This document shows positions 17,747-26,465 of a DNA stretch of 64,000 bases, piece after piece. The first letter of the stretch is position 1, and every line of letters starts with the position of its first letter. The translations under genes and the position numbers were made by a program. The DNA is from Geminicoccaceae bacterium (GTDB taxonomy: Bacteria > Pseudomonadota > Alphaproteobacteria > Geminicoccales > Geminicoccaceae): assembly GCA_028285265.1 (NCBI GenBank), contig JANQPX010000020.1, forward strand, positions 372,001 to 436,000, written 5' to 3'. The notes beneath the pieces were generated by a model that did no database searches, was not told the DNA's origin, and saw nothing but the letters and a program-made list of their open reading frames with translations.

Positions 17747-18510
17747 ACGAGATGCCTTTGAGCGCTTCGCCATGGACTGCGAGCATTTTGACCATCTTCC
17801 CAGATATGTTTCCGGGTCCACTTGGCGCGTCCCTTGTGGGTCAAGCGTTATCGAACGGACGATGGGCGCTCCAAACCGTCAACATTCGAAATTTCGCGAC
17901 AGATCGTCACAAATCTGTCGACGATGTGCCTTTTGGTGGTGGCGCAGGCATGGTGATGCGTCCGAACGTTGTCGCATCAGCCATTGATTCTGTCACATCA
18001 GATCGTTCGGACCGCCCGCAGCTCTTTCTGACGCCGCGTGGGCTGCCGCTCACCCAAAATCGCATCGAATCACTTGCGAAAGGCCCCGGAGTTGTGGTCT
18101 TATGCGGAAGGTTTGAAGGTGTGGATCAGCGCGTTGTCGAGGCACGGAACCTTGAAGAGGTAAGTCTCGGCGATTTTGTCATGTCCGGCGGTGAGTTAGC
18201 CGCTATGGCTTTGATCGATGCCTGTGTACGCCTGCTCCCGGGGGTTATCGGAGCCAAAGCGTCACTGGCCGAAGAAAGTTTCAACGAGGATCTTCTCGAG
18301 TACCCCCAGTTTACGCGGCCCAACATGTGGGAAGGTCGCGCCGTTCCTGACATTTTGTTGTCGGGACACCATGCACGGATCAGAGAATGGCGAAAAAGCC
18401 AGTCCGAGGCCGTCACCAAATCGAGGCGTCCAGATCTCTGGTCACGCTATTTGTCGAGACAAGCTAGCCGCGGCGCGGCGAAGACGCCCGCCGAGGCCGA
18501 GACGAAGTGA
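17743..18510 (+). CDS. trmD: tRNA (guanine-N1)-methyltransferase TrmD
   Basis: TrmD methylates G37 next to the anticodon using S-adenosylmethionine, which prevents frameshifting. The 255-residue product has the SPOUT/trefoil-knot motifs [62 protein letters not shown] and [12 protein letters not shown], in the expected order. Start ATG 17743 overlaps the end of rimM by four bases. The rplS start lies 7 bases after its stop, so the genes are tightly packed. Confidence 0.97.
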   Translation: MNEMPLSASPWTASILTIFPDMFPGPLGASLVGQALSNGRWALQTVNIRNFATDRHKSVDDVPFGGGAGMVMRPNVVASAIDSVTSDRSDRPQLFLTPRGLPLTQNRIESLAKGPGVVVLCGRFEGVDQRVVEARNLEEVSLGDFVMSGGELAAMALIDACVRLLPGVIGAKASLAEESFNEDLLEYPQFTRPNMWEGRAVPDILLSGHHARIREWRKSQSEAVTKSRRPDLWSRYLSRQASRGAAKTPAEAETK

Positions 18511-18517
18511 GGTTGCC

Positions 18518-18928
18518 ATGAATGTTATTGAACAGCTCGAGCAGGAGCAGATCACCCAGCTCACCGAAGAGCGCCAGATTCCTGATTTCGGGCCCGGCGA
18601 CACGCTTCGGGTCAATGTAAAGGTGGTCGAAGGCACGCGTGAGCGCATTCAGGCGTTTGAAGGCGTCTGCATTGCTCGAAAGAATCGCGGCATCAACTCA
18701 GCCTTCACAGTCCGCAAGATCAGCTACGGTGAAGGTGTGGAACGTGTCTTCCCACTTTACAGCCCGCAGATCGCCGACATCCAGGTCATGCGTCGAGGTC
18801 GTGTTCGCCGAGCGAAGCTCTACTATCTTCGTGGTCGGACCGGTAAAGCCGCACGCATTACAGAACGTCGTGAAGATCGCACGAAGGCCGAAGCGGCATC
18901 CGATGTTGACAAGACTGCCGCCGATTGA
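18518..18928 (+). CDS. rplS: 50S ribosomal protein L19
   Basis: L19 sits at the 30S-50S interface. The 136 residues carry the family signatures [51 protein letters not shown] and the C-terminal [15 protein letters not shown]. As in S16, an acidic/basic tail extends beyond the enteric length. ATG 18518 follows GAGG and begins seven bases after trmD. A longer in-frame reading from 18218 only repeats an alternative frame of trmD and is not real. Confidence 0.97.
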   Translation: MNVIEQLEQEQITQLTEERQIPDFGPGDTLRVNVKVVEGTRERIQAFEGVCIARKNRGINSAFTVRKISYGEGVERVFPLYSPQIADIQVMRRGRVRRAKLYYLRGRTGKAARITERREDRTKAEAASDVDKTAAD

Positions 18929-18976
18929 GCCGGAGCGGCAGTTCGACCTCAACGTGCTTACGCCCGTTCGGCTAGC

Positions 18977-19021
18977 CCAAGGCTTCGACTCGCCGTCGAT
19001 TTGAGCTCACTGAAGCCTTGG
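18977..19021 (+). other. Inverted repeat between rplS and leuC
   Basis: CCAAGGCTTC (18977-18986) and GAAGCCTTGG (19012-19021) are perfect 10-base complements around a 25-base loop. No T-run follows, so it is not a classical terminator. It may end rplS transcription with a factor, or form a leader structure or operator for leuC, whose start is 38 bases downstream. No leucine-rich leader peptide is visible. Confidence 0.5.
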
Positions 19022-19058
19022 CTTGGCCCAAAATACAGAACAAAGGAGAGCGAGCGCC

Positions 19059-20465
19059 ATGGCTGGGCCGCGGACGCTTTTTGACAAGATTTGGGAGCAA
19101 CATCTGGTCGACCAGCAGCAGGATGGTACCTGCCTGATCTATATCGACCGGCATCTCGTTCATGAGGTGACCAGCCCGCAGGCGTTTGAAGGTCTGCGTA
19201 ATGCGAAGCGGAAGGTGCACCGCCCCGAAGCCACCCTCGCCGTCCCTGACCACAATGTGCCAACAACGGATCGCTCCAAAGGCATTGAAGAGGAGCAGTC
19301 TCGGGTCCAGGTCGAGACGCTGCAACGCAACTGCGAGGATTTTGGTGTCCAGCTTTTTGATGTCGATGATATCCGGCAAGGCATCGTGCATATCATCGGT
19401 CCAGAGCAAGGCTTTACACTACCCGGCATGACCATCGTCTGCGGGGACAGCCATACATCAACCCATGGTGCGTTCGGCGCACTCGCGTTCGGTATCGGAA
19501 CGTCCGAAGTCGAGCATGTGCTTGCGACCCAGACTCTGTATCAAAAGCGCCCTGCCAACATGCGGATCACCGTCGACGGCACCTTGCCGGTCGGCGTGAC
19601 GGCAAAAGACGTTGTGCTCGCGATCATTGGCAAAATCGGCACGGCTGGTGGTACTGGCCATGTGATCGAGTATGCCGGCGACGTGGTCCGGGACCTCTCG
19701 ATGGCCGGCCGGATGACGATTTGCAATATGTCGATCGAGGCCGGTGCGCGCGCAGGTCTCATTGCACCTGATCAGACGACCTTTGATTATATCCAGGGTC
19801 GTCCGATGGCACCCAAGGCCGGTGCATTTGAGCAAGCGGTCAATTTTTGGAAGACGCTACCGTCGGATGACGGTGCCACCTATGACAAGGAAGTCGTTCT
19901 CAGGGCCGAAGACATCGAGCCGCAGGTAACATGGGGCACCAGTCCTCAGGATGTCGTGCCCGTGACCGGCCGGATTCCCAACCCTCAACAAGTGGACGAT
20001 CCGAACCGGCGAGCTGCAATGGAACGTTCGCTCGATTATATGGGCTTGGAACCTGGCACACCTATGAGCGAAATCAGGATCGACAAGGTCTTTGTTGGTT
20101 CGTGTACGAACGGCCGAATTGAGGATCTGCGCGCTGCCGCTCAGGTGGTTGCAGGGAAGCGCATTGCCAATCATGTTGAGGCCCTGATCGTTCCGGGCTC
20201 CGGTCTTGTGAAGAATCAGGCGGAAGAAGAAGGCCTGGACAAGATTTTTCTCGATGCCGGTTTTGAATGGCGCGAGCCTGGCTGTTCCATGTGCCTCGCC
20301 ATGAATCCCGACAAATTGAAGCCAGGCGAACGCTGTGCATCCACCTCAAATCGCAACTTCGAGGGGCGTCAAGGAAAAGGTGGACGTACGCATTTGGTCT
20401 CGCCGGCCATGGCCGCTGCGGCTGCGCTGGCAGGCCACCTCACCGACGTCAGAAAACTCTCCTGA
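19059..20465 (+). CDS. leuC: 3-isopropylmalate dehydratase large subunit
   Basis: LeuC with LeuD isomerises 2-isopropylmalate to 3-isopropylmalate in leucine synthesis. The 468 residues have the aconitase-type [4Fe-4S] ligands: Cys in [19 protein letters not shown] and the pair in [35 protein letters not shown] and [14 protein letters not shown] are also diagnostic. Start ATG 19059 ([12 protein letters not shown]) follows AAAGGAGAG; upstream in-frame codons have no such site. It is the first gene of leuC-leuD-leuB-asd. Confidence 0.97.
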   Translation: MAGPRTLFDKIWEQHLVDQQQDGTCLIYIDRHLVHEVTSPQAFEGLRNAKRKVHRPEATLAVPDHNVPTTDRSKGIEEEQSRVQVETLQRNCEDFGVQLFDVDDIRQGIVHIIGPEQGFTLPGMTIVCGDSHTSTHGAFGALAFGIGTSEVEHVLATQTLYQKRPANMRITVDGTLPVGVTAKDVVLAIIGKIGTAGGTGHVIEYAGDVVRDLSMAGRMTICNMSIEAGARAGLIAPDQTTFDYIQGRPMAPKAGAFEQAVNFWKTLPSDDGATYDKEVVLRAEDIEPQVTWGTSPQDVVPVTGRIPNPQQVDDPNRRAAMERSLDYMGLEPGTPMSEIRIDKVFVGSCTNGRIEDLRAAAQVVAGKRIANHVEALIVPGSGLVKNQAEEEGLDKIFLDAGFEWREPGCSMCLAMNPDKLKPGERCASTSNRNFEGRQGKGGRTHLVSPAMAAAAALAGHLTDVRKLS

Positions 20466-20503
20466 CGATTGTTTCTTAAAAGGCACCTACTGGAGTCAGA
20501 CAA

Positions 20504-21136
20504 GTGGAACCGTTCACCAAGGTCACTGGGATCGCAGCCCCTTTACCGCTGGTTAATGTCGACACCGACAAAATCATACCGGCAAAATGGCTGAAAACGA
20601 TCAAACGGACTGGGCTTGGGACGGCGCTATTTGAGACGCTACGCTACGAGGATGACGGCACGACGGAAAGACAGGACTTCGTGCTGAACAGGGAGCCTTA
20701 TAGAAAGGCCGAGATCTTAATCGCCGACGACAATTTTGGATGCGGCTCTTCACGCGAGCATGCGCCGTGGGCGCTGCTTGATTTTGGCATCCGCTGTGTC
20801 ATCGCGCCTTCTTTCGCGGATATCTTCAACAACAATTGTTACAAAAACGGCATCTTACCAATCGTATTGCCAAAGGAGCAGGTCGACATCCTTCTCCAAG
20901 AGGCCGCCGATGCCGAGGATCCCACGTTCACGATCGATTTGGAGAAGCAGGAGATCCATCGCCCTACGGGGAATGAGGTCTTCACGTTCGACGTCGACCC
21001 GCATAAGAAACACTGCCTCCTAAACGGCATCGATGACATTGGTCAGACGATGGAGCGCCAGTCAAAGATCGATGATTTTGAAGCACGCCAGCGCACTGCC
21101 GAGCCCTGGCTCTACAGAGAACAAGAGGTAGCATAA
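20504..21136 (+). CDS. leuD: 3-isopropylmalate dehydratase small subunit
   Basis: This is the swivelling-domain partner of LeuC. The 210 residues include [19 protein letters not shown] and the substrate-binding stretch [20 protein letters not shown], followed by [20 protein letters not shown]. The start is GTG 20504 with CTGGAG upstream. Its stop shares one base with the leuB start (TAATG), indicating coupled translation. Confidence 0.97.
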   Translation: MEPFTKVTGIAAPLPLVNVDTDKIIPAKWLKTIKRTGLGTALFETLRYEDDGTTERQDFVLNREPYRKAEILIADDNFGCGSSREHAPWALLDFGIRCVIAPSFADIFNNNCYKNGILPIVLPKEQVDILLQEAADAEDPTFTIDLEKQEIHRPTGNEVFTFDVDPHKKHCLLNGIDDIGQTMERQSKIDDFEARQRTAEPWLYREQEVA

Positions 21137-22272
21137 TGGCCTATCCCCGCAATGACGGCGAACCGCTTGGGAGTGTTCTGCTCTTGCCGGGCGATGGGAT
21201 TGGCCCCGAGGTTTTCCGCGAAGTTCGACGCGTGATGGATTGGTTTGATCGCGCACGCGGCGTGTCTTTTGAACTGGATGAGGATCTCGTGGGCGGTGCC
21301 GCCTATGACCAACATGGCGTTCCACTCGCTGATGAAACCTTGCAGAAGGCGCTGGATTCCGATGCTGTGCTGTTCGGTGCCGTCGGCGGCCCGAAATATG
21401 ATGATTTACCCTTCGACAAAAAGCCCGAACGGGGCCTGCTTGCCCTTCGAAAAGAGCTCGGTCTCTTCGCTAATCTTCGTCCTGCCAAGGTCTTCGACGC
21501 ATTGGTTTCAAGCTCGTCGCTAAAACCAGAATTGGTCCAGGGCCTCGACATCATGATTCTGCGCGAGTTGACGGGCGGCGTCTATTTCGGCGAGCCAAGG
21601 GGCATTGAGACCCTGCCAAACGGAGAACGCAGAGGCGTCAACACGCAGGTATACACAACATCCGAGATCCACCGTGTCGCTGCGGTTGGGTTCGAACTTG
21701 CACGAAAACGGCAGGGTAAAGTGTGCTCGGTCGAAAAAGCGAATGTCATGGAGAGCGGCGTCTTATGGCGCGATGAAGTACAGAAACTGCATGATGCCCA
21801 ATATGCCGATGTCGAGCTTTCTCACATGTATGCCGACAATTGCGCGATGCAGCTTGTGCGTCAGCCCAAACAATTTGATGTGATCGTCACTGACAACTTG
21901 TTTGGGGATCTGCTCTCGGATTGTGCGGCGATGCTCACCGGCTCGCTCGGAATGCTGCCATCCGCTTCGCTTGGCGCAGCGGGTCCAGATGGCAAGCGCA
22001 AGGCCATGTACGAGCCAGTCCATGGAAGCGCACCCGACATCACAGGGCAAGGTATCGCCAATCCAATCGCGATGCTGCAGAGTTTTTCGATGATGCTCCG
22101 TTACTCGTTCGATCGCGACGACGACGCCGATCTCCTGGACGGCGCGATCAGTAGCGTGTTGGCCGGCGGTCTCAGAACCGGCGATATAATGCAGGAAGGC
22201 ATGGCCAAAGTCTCAACATCGGTAATGGGCGAGACCATTATCCGTGAGTTGGACAAAGCCACATCAACGTAG
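21136..22272 (+). CDS. leuB: 3-isopropylmalate dehydrogenase
   Basis: LeuB oxidises and decarboxylates 3-isopropylmalate with NAD. Signatures across the 378 residues: [20 protein letters not shown] at the N-terminus, [15 protein letters not shown], the Lys in [12 protein letters not shown], and the metal-binding aspartates in YADNCAMQL and [20 protein letters not shown]. The C-terminal part has [21 protein letters not shown] 21136 overlaps the leuD stop by one base. asd follows after 52 bases. Confidence 0.97.
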   Translation: MAYPRNDGEPLGSVLLLPGDGIGPEVFREVRRVMDWFDRARGVSFELDEDLVGGAAYDQHGVPLADETLQKALDSDAVLFGAVGGPKYDDLPFDKKPERGLLALRKELGLFANLRPAKVFDALVSSSSLKPELVQGLDIMILRELTGGVYFGEPRGIETLPNGERRGVNTQVYTTSEIHRVAAVGFELARKRQGKVCSVEKANVMESGVLWRDEVQKLHDAQYADVELSHMYADNCAMQLVRQPKQFDVIVTDNLFGDLLSDCAAMLTGSLGMLPSASLGAAGPDGKRKAMYEPVHGSAPDITGQGIANPIAMLQSFSMMLRYSFDRDDDADLLDGAISSVLAGGLRTGDIMQEGMAKVSTSVMGETIIRELDKATST

Positions 22273-22324
22273 TGCATCGTATCCCGAAACTCTGTGCATT
22301 GCCGAAACACGTAGGATTAAGACC

Positions 22325-23341
22325 ATGGGTTATCGAGTAGCCGTTGTGGGCGCGACCGGAGCGGTCGGCGCCGAAATGCTGAACATCCTTGCTGAACGAG
22401 ACTTTCCCGTCGACCAAGTCGTTGCCCTCGCTTCGAAGAATTCGGTGGGTAAAGAGGTTTCATTCGGCGAGAAAGACGAATTGAAGGTCGATGCGCTCGA
22501 CGACTTCGACTTCGAGGGCTATGACATCGCCCTTTTCTCCCCAGGCGCTTCAGTCTCCAAGATTCATGCCCCCCGTGCTGCCCAAGCCGGCTGCACGGTG
22601 ATTGACAACACCTCCCACTTTCGCATGGACCCGGACGTTCCTTTGATCGTACCGGAGGTAAATCGCGAAGCGCTCGAGGGATTTCGGGAACGCAATATCA
22701 TCGCTAATCCCAACTGCTCGACGATTCAGATGTTAGTGGCATTGAAGCCCCTTCACGATACAGCACGCATTAAACGAATCGTGGTCTCGACCTACCAATC
22801 AGCGTCTGGCGCCGGCAAGGCTGGCATGGACGAACTCTTCGACCAAACAAAAGGCATTTACGAGACCCGCCAGGTCGAACCGAAAAAGTTTCAAAAGCGT
22901 TTGGCGTTCAATCTGATTCCTCAGATCGGCAACTTCCTCGAGGATGGCTCGACGCAAGAAGAATGGAAAATGGTGGTTGAGACCAAAAAGATCCTCGATC
23001 CTGAGATCGAGGTTTCCGTGACTTGTGTGCGTGTGCCGGTGTTCGTTGGCCATTCTGAAGCCGTCAATGTGGAATTCGAGCATGAGTTGAGTGTCGAAGA
23101 GGCACGTGATGCCCTTTACGAGGCGCCAGGGATCCAGCTCATCGACAAACCAGACGAACTCTACTATGCAACCCCGGTCGATTGTGTCGGCGAATTCGAT
23201 GTATTGGTGTCCCGCGTTCGTAAGGACGATACAGTGCCCTTCGGCCTCAACATGTGGGTGGTCGGGGACAATCTCCGAAAGGGCGCGGCCCTAAATGCCG
23301 TCCAGATCGCGGAATGCTTGGTCGACGACGGGCTGATCTAG
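22325..23341 (+). CDS. asd: Aspartate-semialdehyde dehydrogenase
   Basis: Asd reduces aspartyl phosphate to aspartate semialdehyde, the branch point for lysine/diaminopimelate, threonine, methionine and, through EctB, diaminobutyrate. The 338-residue protein has the NADP-binding VAVVGATGAVGAEMLNIL, the catalytic Cys in IANPNCSTIQMLVAL, the QSASGAGKAGMDEL segment and CVRVPVFVGHSEAVN. ATG 22325 follows AGGA; the frame is open upstream to 22244, but that region has no ribosome site and resembles noncoding DNA. The product is relevant to the ectB-like gene 6 kb downstream, which uses it as a substrate. Confidence 0.96.
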   Translation: MGYRVAVVGATGAVGAEMLNILAERDFPVDQVVALASKNSVGKEVSFGEKDELKVDALDDFDFEGYDIALFSPGASVSKIHAPRAAQAGCTVIDNTSHFRMDPDVPLIVPEVNREALEGFRERNIIANPNCSTIQMLVALKPLHDTARIKRIVVSTYQSASGAGKAGMDELFDQTKGIYETRQVEPKKFQKRLAFNLIPQIGNFLEDGSTQEEWKMVVETKKILDPEIEVSVTCVRVPVFVGHSEAVNVEFEHELSVEEARDALYEAPGIQLIDKPDELYYATPVDCVGEFDVLVSRVRKDDTVPFGLNMWVVGDNLRKGAALNAVQIAECLVDDGLI

Positions 23342-23354
23342 AGCAACGTCCTTT

Positions 23355-24785
23355 CTAAGCTACGGACGACCCGTCACGCTGTCCCTTGGGCAGACTGATG
23401 GTCGCCCGTAGCCCCCCGTTGTCTCGATTTGCAAGCGTAATGTCGCCGCCATGATTGCGGACGATAGAACGTGCAATGGCAAGTCCCAAGCCGATCCCCC
23501 CTCCCTCAACGCTCCGCGACTCGTCAAGCCGAACAAAGGGCTGAAACATTCGTTCAATCTCGTTCTCACTGATGCCAGGACCATTGTCATCAATGATGAC
23601 CTGAAGCTCATTCTCAACGTCGACAAGCTTGACGTCGGCGCTATCACCATAGCGAACAGCGTTCTCGAGCAGATTTCGAAGCGCTCGCTTCATACCTGAT
23701 GGCCTGCAAGCATAGTCAAGCCGCTCGGTCTCTTCGAAACGAACATTCCGGCCAAGATCGGCGAGATCAGAGGCTACGCTCTCGATCAGCGCAGCGAGAT
23801 CAACCATGCGTGTCGGTTCAACTGCAGCCTCTTCGCGGACAAAGGCGAGCGTAGCCTCGGCCATGCGCTGCATGTCCTCAAGGGTCTCGAGGATCTTCTC
23901 CTTAATCTCTTCATCTTCGATGAACTCAGCCCGGAGGCGAAGCGTTGTGATGGGTGTTCTGAGATCATGCGACATGGCCGCGAGCATCTGCGTCCGGTCT
24001 TTAACGAACCGTTGAAGCCGGTTGTGCATACGATTGAACGCTGCTGTCGTCTGGCGCACATCGAGCGGTCCGACTTCCCGTAAGGGGGAGATAGCCTCGC
24101 CTCGTCCTGCCCGCTCCGCAGCTGATGCGAGTGCCGCCATCGGTTGCGTGATTCGACGCACCATAAAAATGACCACGGTCGAGAGCGCTATCCCCATAAA
24201 GCCGAGCCATGTGAGTGCTGGCAGCTTCCAGCCAAGATCTGGTGGTCGGAGCCGGCTTTCGAGATTGAGCCAGTGACCTTGTTCCAATTGCATTGAAACA
24301 ATGATCATCGGCATGTGATCTCGATGGCGTCGCCAGCGCCGCTTTCCTCTTTGATTCTCCCCATTATCATCGCGATCGCGCCACCAGCGGTGCCAATCGT
24401 CATCATCATCATCGACGATAATCCGTAACTCTCGGTTATGACGATCCCCGATCAAATCAGCGAGGCCCCGGCGAAAGGTGAGCGTGTGGTGCTCATCCTC
24501 TCCCTCTGCAACGGCACTTTGGCGCGAAAGCCAATAGCGAATACGTCGCTCGCTTGCGGTCTCCAAAATATCATCATGTAAGGATGGTGGGGATCTCTCG
24601 AGAAGACGCGCAACGGCTGCGGCACGGCCGAGAAGCTGCGAGCGATCGACAGCACGGATAGCAAAACGTCGCTCATCGGCAAAAATCGCCAGTGTCGCGA
24701 TCTGAGCAAGAACCAAGGCGAGGAGCAGGAGCGCAATCATTTGTCCTGCGAGCCGCTTGGGCCAAAGGCGTCTTAGCCAAGCCAT
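23355..24785 (-). CDS. Sensor histidine kinase with charged periplasmic domain
   Basis: The 476-residue kinase has a membrane helix at about 14-36, a periplasmic domain at about 37-186, a second helix at about 187-208, HAMP (about 209-262, VRRITQPMAALASAAERAG), a dimerisation domain with the phospho-accepting His in MSHDLRTPITTLRLRAEF at about 271, and an ATPase domain with NLLENAVRYGDSA, DDNGPGI and GGGIGLGLAIARS. The periplasmic part contains an unusual run at about 122-158: six Asp in a row, then a Trp/His/Arg-rich stretch. Acidic clusters of this kind sense cations or cationic peptides in PhoQ; that role here is inference. Its start shares one base with the stop of the response regulator (TAATG), so the two are co-translated. 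Confidence 0.94.
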   Translation of the reverse strand: MAWLRRLWPKRLAGQMIALLLLALVLAQIATLAIFADERRFAIRAVDRSQLLGRAAAVARLLERSPPSLHDDILETASERRIRYWLSRQSAVAEGEDEHHTLTFRRGLADLIGDRHNRELRIIVDDDDDDWHRWWRDRDDNGENQRGKRRWRRHRDHMPMIIVSMQLEQGHWLNLESRLRPPDLGWKLPALTWLGFMGIALSTVVIFMVRRITQPMAALASAAERAGRGEAISPLREVGPLDVRQTTAAFNRMHNRLQRFVKDRTQMLAAMSHDLRTPITTLRLRAEFIEDEEIKEKILETLEDMQRMAEATLAFVREEAAVEPTRMVDLAALIESVASDLADLGRNVRFEETERLDYACRPSGMKRALRNLLENAVRYGDSADVKLVDVENELQVIIDDNGPGISENEIERMFQPFVRLDESRSVEGGGIGLGLAIARSIVRNHGGDITLANRDNGGLRATISLPKGQRDGSSVA

Positions 24786-25504
24786 TAGACCGGGGTCACA
24801 TCAGCGGTGAAGCTATAGCCACCGCCCCAAACAGTCTTGATCAGCTCCGGCTTCTTGGGATCTGCTTCGATCTTTCGTCGCAGCCGGCTGACTTGATTGT
24901 CGATGCTACGATCAAAAGCCGATGCTGCTCGGCCGCTGGTCAAATCGAGGAGCTGGTCACGACTTAGCACCAACTTCGGATGCTGCAGAAATGCAGACAG
25001 CAACAGAAATTCCGCTGTGCTTAAAGGCACTGCGACGCCGTCCTCGCCAATAAGCTCACGCTGTCCATTATCGATGATCCATCGGTCAAAGGCGAGACGG
25101 TCGCCGGAAAGCGTTCCGCGCTGTTGTGGCAAACTATTTGCCCGTCGCAATACGGCCTTAATGCGCGCGAGAAGCTCACGCGGATTGAAAGGTTTGGTCA
25201 GGTAGTCGTCAGCTCCCATTTCGAGGCCAATCACGCGATCCGTGTCCTCTGCCATCGCCGTGAGCATGATCACTGGAAGGTTGTTTTGCGCTCGAAGATC
25301 ACGACAGAGTGTCAGGCCATCTTCACCTGGCATCATCAAATCCAGTACGACGAGGTCAATAACACTCGCCGCTAGGGTTTTCTTCATGGCTGCGCCGCCA
25401 TCGGCAACGCTCACGCGATAACCGTTCTTCGTGAGATACTTCGCGACCAGGTCGCGAATGTCACGATGATCGTCGACAACCAAGATATGCGGCGTACTGT
25501 CCAT
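24785..25504 (-). CDS. OmpR/PhoB-family response regulator
   Basis: Partner of the downstream kinase. Residues about 5-120 form the receiver domain (HILVVDDHRDIRDLV, phosphorylated Asp in DLVVLDLMMPGEDGL, Lys in DDYLTKPFNPRELLARI). Residues about 140-235 are a winged-helix DNA-binding domain (LSTAEFLLLSAFLQHPKLVLSRDQLL, VSRLRRKIEADPKKPEL-type, IKTVWGGGYSFTADV). ATG 25502-25504 (MDSTPHILV) is preferred; a GTG nine bases upstream is the alternative. It is the first gene of the pair. An inverted repeat TGGGATG...CATCCCA at 25556-25585 just upstream could be its own binding site. Confidence 0.95.
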   Translation of the reverse strand: MDSTPHILVVDDHRDIRDLVAKYLTKNGYRVSVADGGAAMKKTLAASVIDLVVLDLMMPGEDGLTLCRDLRAQNNLPVIMLTAMAEDTDRVIGLEMGADDYLTKPFNPRELLARIKAVLRRANSLPQQRGTLSGDRLAFDRWIIDNGQRELIGEDGVAVPLSTAEFLLLSAFLQHPKLVLSRDQLLDLTSGRAASAFDRSIDNQVSRLRRKIEADPKKPELIKTVWGGGYSFTADVTPV

Positions 25505-25945
25505 AACCCTCACCCATCACGTCATTGGCGCACTATGCAACGACACGAAAGGCGATGGGATGAAAAATTGTAACAAGCCATCCCAGAATGCTGGCCTGCG
25601 ACAAACGGCGACAAATCCTTTGGAGTACAAACGTTTCCCTACTGACACGATGGCCAATCGAGCGATTTGCGTGAGCTTGCCAGCAGGCTGGCGCAGCCCG
25701 TTTGGGCGACAATCGTTGCAGCGCCGTCATTGAGATGATACGTGCGTCGGCTGACTTGATGGCCGTTCAGGTCTGGCTTCGAGATTATTTGCCCACCCCG
25801 CCATCACCTTCCTAGATCGTTTGCTAGCGCGGCTCGGCGTTTCATAATTTGTGGACGCATTCGTTAGAATATTCGTTTCCAATATGGCCGGTTTGGGCGA
25901 ACCATCAGAGCGAGACATTAACCCGATCAGCAGTCGAGCTTCGGC
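25505..25945. other. Intergenic region upstream of the two-component system
   Basis: No gene supported. It contains the inverted repeat TGGGATG (25556-25562) / CATCCCA (25579-25585), separated by 16 bases, a possible operator for the response regulator gene. The rest shows only short frames without ribosome sites. Confidence 0.4.
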
Positions 25946-26215
25946 TTATGCGGCCCTCGGTAAGTCATCGCCAACATCATGCCAAGGCTGCGATGGAGGC
26001 GGGCTGTGAAGACGCCCATGTTGGTCAGGACTTTCGCGAAAAGCGTCAAACGAACGAGGCTTGTTCTTTCGTTCGAGAATAAGGCGGAGGACGCCATGCC
26101 AATAGTTGCTTCGGCAGATATAGATCGCTGTATCAATGCCCATAGCGTCGATCAACCGGGCTGCCGTTTCTTGAAGTATCATGTCTTGCTGAGACGACTT
26201 GTTGGAAATATCCAT
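25946..26215 (-). CDS. Small hypothetical protein with strong ribosome-binding site
   Basis: An 89-codon frame begins at ATG 26213-26215, five bases after a near-perfect AAAGGAGAT, which is the main reason to accept it. The first 60 residues look like a folded helical domain (LQETAARLIDAMGIDTAIYI, SNYWHGVLRLILERK). The last 25 residues are Pro/His/Asp-rich and poorly protein-like, so the true end could be altered by a frameshift or the gene could be decaying. I do not recognise a family; short helical proteins of this type in alphaproteobacteria are mostly uncharacterised. It diverges from the WD40-like gene. Confidence 0.6.
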   Translation of the reverse strand: MDISNKSSQQDMILQETAARLIDAMGIDTAIYICRSNYWHGVLRLILERKNKPRSFDAFRESPDQHGRLHSPPPSQPWHDVGDDLPRAA

Positions 26216-26465
26216 TTCAAATCTCCTTTCACCCCAAGTCTTCGGGATAGGAGCTTTATGACCGTTTCACGCAGACTCCCATGACGTTAGGTGCGTGATA
26301 GTTCTGAAACATATGGCTTGCATAAATTCATTAGGAGTGATGTCATCGGACCGAAATAAGAACAGAATTTCTTTGTGAACAGATCATCTCTTCTTTACGG
26401 AGTCAGCATACTTCTGCTTCCGACTAAAGCGTTCCAAGCTTGTTATAACACTAGATGTTCGAATA

